Source of the DNA: Tsukamurella paurometabola
GTDB taxonomy: Bacteria > Actinomycetota > Actinomycetes > Mycobacteriales > Mycobacteriaceae
Reading direction: 5' to 3'
NCBI RefSeq assembly: GCF_900631615.1
Contig: NZ_LR131273.1
Coordinates: 3,628,850-3,692,849 of the forward strand
DNA: 64,000 nucleotides
Each line of letters starts with the position of its first letter. Within the stretch, counting starts at the first letter, position 1. This document shows positions 60,534 to 64,000 of this stretch, piece after piece. The notes under the pieces are model-generated. The model saw only the letters and a program-made list of their open reading frames with translations. It had not been told where the DNA came from and made no database searches. The translations under genes were made by a program, and so were the position numbers.

Positions 60534-61160
60534 GTGAGCGAACCCGGGCGGTCCACACCCGAGGCCGGCGGCGCACCGTCGGCCCCGGGAGAGCCCCCGA
60601 ACCCGCTGAACGTGCCCAACGCCCTGAGCGTTCTCCGTCTGCTCGGCGTGCCGCTGTTCCTGTGGCTGCTGCTCGTGGAGCACGCCGACGGCTGGGCGCT
60701 GGCGGTGCTCATGGCCTCGGGCTTCACCGACTGGCTCGACGGCAAGCTCGCGCGCCTGCTGAACCAGCAGACGCGGCTGGGCGAGCTGCTGGATCCGGCC
60801 GCCGACCGGCTCTACATGATCGCGATCCCGATCGCGTTCGGTATCCGCGGGATCCTGCCCTGGTGGGTGATCGGACTCCTCATCGGCCGGGAGGTCGTGC
60901 TCGCCGGCACGGTGCCGCTGCTGCGCAGCCGGGGCCTGACCGCGCTGCCGACGCTGTACCTCGGCAAGGCCGCGACGATGGCCCTGATGTACGCGCTCCC
61001 GATGCTCCTGGCGGGCACCTTCGACAACGGGTTCGGCGCGGCGATGCACCCACTGGGCTGGGCGTTCCTGATCTGGGGCCTGGGCATGTACTGGTGGACC
61101 CTGGTGCTGTACTGGTGGCAGACGGTGCTGGTGGTACGTGACCTGCCCCGGGTGCGGTAA
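60534..61160 (+). CDS. pgsA2: CDP-alcohol phosphatidyltransferase
   Basis: 208-residue membrane enzyme of phospholipid head-group transfer. The signature DG(x)2AR(x)8G(x)3D(x)3D is present as DWLDGKLAR, then GELLDPAADR. Six helices predicted after a 25-residue soluble lead. Symbol follows M. tuberculosis Rv1822; the exact product (phosphatidylglycerol phosphate or cardiolipin type) is uncertain. GTG start 8 bases after secA2. Confidence 0.87.
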   Translation: MSEPGRSTPEAGGAPSAPGEPPNPLNVPNALSVLRLLGVPLFLWLLLVEHADGWALAVLMASGFTDWLDGKLARLLNQQTRLGELLDPAADRLYMIAIPIAFGIRGILPWWVIGLLIGREVVLAGTVPLLRSRGLTALPTLYLGKAATMALMYALPMLLAGTFDNGFGAAMHPLGWAFLIWGLGMYWWTLVLYWWQTVLVVRDLPRVR

Positions 61161-61172
61161 CCGGGGGGTGTG

Positions 61173-61202
61173 TTGCTCAATCATCATGCCGCCCACTAAG
61201 TT
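61173..61202 (+). promoter_or_regulatory. gcvH promoter
   Basis: TTGCTC (61173-61178), 18-bp spacer, TAAGTT (61197-61202), 48 bases before the gcvH TTG start; a GAAAGGA ribosome binding site follows near 61235. Confidence 0.5.
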
Positions 61203-61249
61203 GTAACCCGCTGCGCGCCCCGCACAGCCCTCGCGAAAGGACGTCCACG

Positions 61250-61654
61250 TTGAGTGCCAGCTTCCCCGGAGAACTGCTGTACACCCCCGATCACGAGTGG
61301 CTGCTGAAGAAGAGCGAGACGGTGGTGCGGATCGGGATCACCGACTACGCGCAGGATCAGCTGGGCGACGTGGTCTTCGTGCAGCTGCCCGAGGACGACG
61401 CCGAGGTCGCCTCCGGTGACTCGTTCGCCGAGGTGGAGTCCACCAAGAGCGTCTCCGACATCTACGCGCCGCTGTCCGGGACCGTCGTCGCGATCAACGG
61501 AGAACTCGACTCCAGCCCCGACCTGATCAACTCGGACCCGTACGGCGAGGGCTGGATCGTGGAGATCGAGGCCGCGTCTCCCGAGGACCTGGAGACCGCT
61601 CTGGGTGAACTGCTCGACGCAGATGCGTACAAGGCGCTGACCGCCGAGGCGTGA
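61250..61654 (+). CDS. gcvH: glycine cleavage system H protein
   Basis: Lipoyl carrier shuttling the aminomethyl group between P, T and L proteins. Lipoylation motif VESTKSVSD with Lys66; flanking HEWLL, GITDYAQDQLGDVVFVQLPE and DPYGEGWI are standard. 134 aa. TTG start at 61250 is supported by the upstream GAAAGGA and by the conserved N-terminus. Next to garA as in M. tuberculosis. Confidence 0.95.
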   Translation: MSASFPGELLYTPDHEWLLKKSETVVRIGITDYAQDQLGDVVFVQLPEDDAEVASGDSFAEVESTKSVSDIYAPLSGTVVAINGELDSSPDLINSDPYGEGWIVEIEAASPEDLETALGELLDADAYKALTAEA

Positions 61655-61790
61655 ACGCCATTCCTTAGAACGGCTTTAGAGCCGACGAATCCGGCCGCCC
61701 TCCGGGCGCCGGGCGCGGTACCGTGGACCGTACGTCCATCAGGTGTCGTGAACTACAGACCTGTGCAGTAATCACTGACGAAGGAGCGAT

Positions 61791-62231
61791 GTGAGCGAGA
61801 ACGACAAGGGCAACGAATCGGCCCCCGTTGAGACCACTTCGGTGTTCCGCGCCGACATCATCCGCGAGATGGACGCCTCCGGCGGCCCCGAGAACGATGC
61901 GCCCGTCCAGGGCCTCGAGAACCTCCCGGCCGGCGCCGCCCTGCTCGTGGTGAAGCGCGGCCCGAACGCGGGTTCCCGCTTCCTGCTGGACCAGGAGACG
62001 ACCTCCGCCGGTCGCCATCCCGACAGCGACATCTTCCTCGACGACGTGACCGTGTCGCGTCGGCACGCCGAGTTCCGCTCGGTCGAGGGCGGCTTCACCG
62101 TCGTGGACGTGGGCAGCCTGAACGGTACGTACGTCAATCGCGAGCCGGTGGACGCCTCGCCGCTCGCGCACGGCGACGAGGTCCAGATCGGCAAGTTCCG
62201 CCTGGTCTTCTTCGTCCCGGCGGCCGGCTGA
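61791..62231 (+). CDS. garA: FHA-domain metabolic regulator GarA (OdhI)
   Basis: 146 residues. N-terminal phospho-motif ETTSVFRAD (Thr15/Thr16) is the known target of PknB/PknG-type kinases; the FHA domain (about 50-140) has GRHPDSDIFLDDVTVSRRHAEF and GSLNGTYVN. Unphosphorylated GarA inhibits 2-oxoglutarate dehydrogenase and glutamate dehydrogenase, linking nitrogen status to the TCA cycle. GTG 61791 after GAAGGAG. Confidence 0.95.
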   Translation: MSENDKGNESAPVETTSVFRADIIREMDASGGPENDAPVQGLENLPAGAALLVVKRGPNAGSRFLLDQETTSAGRHPDSDIFLDDVTVSRRHAEFRSVEGGFTVVDVGSLNGTYVNREPVDASPLAHGDEVQIGKFRLVFFVPAAG

Positions 62232-62236
62232 CCCCA

Positions 62237-62971
62237 GTGACGGCCCCACGCCAGGAATCGGCGGCCCCGAGCGCGATGTCGATCGGGGCCGTCCTCGAGC
62301 GCCTTCGTGACGAGTTCCCGGACGTGACCATCTCCAAGATCCGATTCCTCGAGTCGGAGGGGCTGGTCACACCCGACCGGTCCCCGTCGGGGTACCGGCG
62401 GTTCTCGCCGAAGGACTGTGAGCGGCTCAGGTACGTGCTCACCGCGCAGCGCGACTACTACCTGCCGCTGAAGATCATCAAGGAGCAGCTGGACGCGCAC
62501 GACCGCGGCGAGACCGTCGAGGGTCCCGCGCCGCGTGCGCCCCGGGCGCTCGCCTCGGTGTCGTCGAAGACGGCGCCCGCCACGGACTTCTCGGCGCGCC
62601 GGCAGACCCGGATCAGCCGCGCCGATCTGCTCGCCCGGTCCGGGGCCGACGAGGCCTTCCTCCGGGAGCTCGAGCGCTCGGCACTGCTCACCTCCGGCAA
62701 GGCCGGCTTCTTCGACGAGGACGCGGTCGCCCTGGTGCAGGCCGCTAAGGCGCTCGCCGAGTACGGCCTGGAGGCGCGGCACCTGCGCGCCTTCAAGACC
62801 TCCGCCGACCGCGAGGCCGGCCTCATCGCGCAGATCGCCAATCCCGTCGCTCGCGGCGGAGACGCCGGTGCCGCGGAGCGCGCGGCCGAGCTGGTGCGCG
62901 AGCTCGCCGCGCTCTCGGTCACCTTCCACACCCAGTTGGTCAAGGCCGCCGTCAAGGACGCGGTGCGCTGA
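62237..62971 (+). CDS. MerR-family regulator (Rv1828-like)
   Basis: 244 residues. MerR-type winged helix (about residues 15-85) with SIGAVLERLRDEFPDVTISKIRFLESEGLV and SGYRRFSPKDCERL, then a linker and a second helical domain (about 125-240). M. tuberculosis Rv1828 is a MerR-like DNA-binding protein. It lies 5 bases after garA and may be co-transcribed. No metal-binding cysteines. Confidence 0.88.
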   Translation: MTAPRQESAAPSAMSIGAVLERLRDEFPDVTISKIRFLESEGLVTPDRSPSGYRRFSPKDCERLRYVLTAQRDYYLPLKIIKEQLDAHDRGETVEGPAPRAPRALASVSSKTAPATDFSARRQTRISRADLLARSGADEAFLRELERSALLTSGKAGFFDEDAVALVQAAKALAEYGLEARHLRAFKTSADREAGLIAQIANPVARGGDAGAAERAAELVRELAALSVTFHTQLVKAAVKDAVR

Positions 62972-63072
62972 CGCCCCGCCTCGGGGCCGCTTCGCTCCGG
63001 CAACGGGGTCTCGGGCTCCGGGCAACCGGGCGTCGGCGCTCGGTCCGGCCGTCGCGCCGGTAAGCTGGAACC

Positions 63073-63591
63073 ATGATCGAGATGACCGTCGCGGGCATCC
63101 GGATGGACCCGCCGCAGAACGATCCCGTGCTGCTCCTGCGGGAGGTCTCGGGACCCCGGTACCTGCCCATCTGGATCGGTCAGGGCGAGGCCACCGCGAT
63201 CGCGATCAAGCTGCAGGGCGTCGAGCCGCGGCGCCCGCTGACGCACGATCTCATCGCCGACCTGCTCGAGACTCTGGGGCGTTCCCTCACCGAGGTGCGC
63301 ATCACCGGGCTGCAGGAGGGCACGTTCTTCGCGGACCTGGTGCTCGACGGTGACCAGACCGTCTCGGCCCGCCCGTCGGACTCGGTCGCCATGGCCGTGC
63401 GGCTGGAGGTCCCCATCTTCGCGGAGGAGGAGGTGCTCGCCGAGGCGGGCCTCCTGCTGCCCGACGAGGAGATCGACGCGGAGACAACCGATTCCGGTGA
63501 GGAGCCGCCCGCCGACGAGGAGGTCGAGGCGTTCAAGGAGTTCCTCGATTCGATCTCCGCCGACGACTTCAAGGCGCCGGGCGACTCCTGA
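63073..63591 (+). CDS. DUF151 bifunctional nuclease-family protein (Rv1829-like)
   Basis: 172 residues. DUF151 domain about residues 1-130 (VLLLREVSGPRYLPIWIGQGEA, RRPLTHDLIADLLETLG, VSARPSDSVAMAVRLEVPIF), followed by a very acidic tail of about 40 residues. Plant and bacterial relatives have DNase/RNase activity; role in actinobacteria is unclear. TAAGCT (63061-63066) is 6 bases before ATG 63073, a leaderless start. Confidence 0.9.
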   Translation: MIEMTVAGIRMDPPQNDPVLLLREVSGPRYLPIWIGQGEATAIAIKLQGVEPRRPLTHDLIADLLETLGRSLTEVRITGLQEGTFFADLVLDGDQTVSARPSDSVAMAVRLEVPIFAEEEVLAEAGLLLPDEEIDAETTDSGEEPPADEEVEAFKEFLDSISADDFKAPGDS

Positions 63592-63794
63592 ATCGGGCGG
63601 CGGCCCGAGGTCACGATTCGATCTCGACCTCAACTTCAACTTGAGGGTGTCGGTGTGTCGCGTTGATTCGGCGCTCTCCGCCCCCTAGCGTTCACGCCGA
63701 ACACCGCGAATGGCACCGAGGGAATTACACCGACGGCCTCCACGCGGGAGGCGTACTCTCAGGAGTGCGCACGGACCTCACGAGGGAGACGGCA

Positions 63795-64000
63795 GTGACC
63801 GATCAGGACGGCACCGGGCAGAACGCGCCGCAGGCGGAGACCGCCGCGGGGACGCAGGGCACGCTCGAGGACATCGCCCCGGGGCTGTTCCCGAACGACA
63901 CCATCCCGGACGAACTCCTCGGCTATCGCGGCCCCAGCGCCTGCCAGATCGCCGGCATCACGTACCGGCAGCTCGACTACTGGGCCCGCACCTCGCTCGT
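63795..64000 (+). CDS. MerR-family regulator (Rv1830-like), 3' end outside window
   Basis: First 68 residues of a MerR-type protein; after about 35 Gln/Ala-rich residues comes LFPNDTIPDELLGYRGPSACQIAGITYRQLDYWARTSLV, written here in pieces: FPNDTIPDELLGY and GITYRQLDYWARTSLV mark the recognition helix. GTG 63795 has GGGAG upstream, and TACTCT (63754-63759) may be the -10 box. Matches the gene after the DUF151 protein in M. tuberculosis. The frame runs off the right edge. Confidence 0.85.
   Translation, partial: MTDQDGTGQNAPQAETAAGTQGTLEDIAPGLFPNDTIPDELLGYRGPSACQIAGITYRQLDYWARTSL

Noticed and set aside
61161-61249. Glycine riboswitch ahead of gcvH
   Set aside because: The 48-base leader after TAAGTT is too short and lacks the conserved glycine aptamer sequence.

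Overview
The window is high-GC actinobacterial DNA. The 16S and 23S sequences and the gene order place it in the Mycobacteriales, most likely Tsukamurella or a close relative; the genus call is inference from recognising the 16S and would need a database comparison. Gene order follows the M. tuberculosis arg, tyrS, tlyA-ppnK-recN, steA-mctB-pyrG, parA-scpA-scpB-rluB-cmk-der and secA2-pgsA2-gcvH-garA blocks (synteny recalled from knowledge, not searched).

Layout. 1-1240: the 3' end of a PIG-L deacetylase, a TetR-like C-terminal scrap and a small basic protein. 1244-9924: the complete arginine cluster argC-J-B-D-F-R-G-H, mostly with 4-base stop/start overlaps; ArgG is the long E. coli-like type. 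9986-12135: a TetR-regulated ABC-2 exporter operon (reverse strand) with a 36-bp perfect palindromic operator. 12170-14637: an SDR gene divergent from a DUF4334-alcohol dehydrogenase pair. 14647-17954: Trm112-like protein, Mpg, a membrane protein and TyrS. 18013-24150: one rRNA operon (16S-23S-5S, no spacer tRNA) with three tandem sigma-A-type promoters and a strong terminator. 24175-42162: a housekeeping run starting with a leaderless 15-codon upstream ORF and an Arg/Gly-rich TPR protein, then a phosphatase, tlyA, nadK, recN, steA/steB, pyrG, a Nudix gene, xerD, parA, scpA, scpB, rluB, cmk and der. 42167-58154: a more accessory stretch: an MFS transporter, a YtrA-type regulator operon with a membrane protein and a lipoprotein, an orphan Mce protein, an iron-regulated siderophore-interacting reductase, DUF2252, a tyrosine phosphatase, secreted proteins, tRNA-Pro, redox and hydrolase genes and a lipoprotein M28 peptidase. 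58220-64000: secA2, pgsA2, gcvH, garA, a MerR-type regulator, a DUF151 nuclease and the start of a second MerR-type gene.

How it works together. Most of the window is growth machinery: arginine synthesis, translation and rRNA production and modification, DNA repair, chromosome segregation, nucleotide supply, cell separation and the GarA/GcvH central-metabolism block. Regulation visible in the sequence includes a probable ArgR site at argC, an IdeR/DtxR-type iron box at the siderophore reductase, the palindrome at the exporter operon and paired direct repeats at the YtrA operon. A recurrent design is leaderless expression: TANNNT followed 6-8 bases later by ATG or GTG at more than a dozen genes. 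Twice the TAG stop codon of the upstream gene forms the first half of the -10 box.

Main points worth following: the leaderless upstream ORF feeding an RGG/TPR protein beside the rRNA operon; the YtrA-membrane-lipoprotein operon; a non-palindromic octamer (GCACCGTC/GACGGTGC) that recurs about 50 times; a NAD kinase with GGDGG instead of GGDGT; and the E. coli-type ArgG inside an otherwise actinobacterial arg operon.
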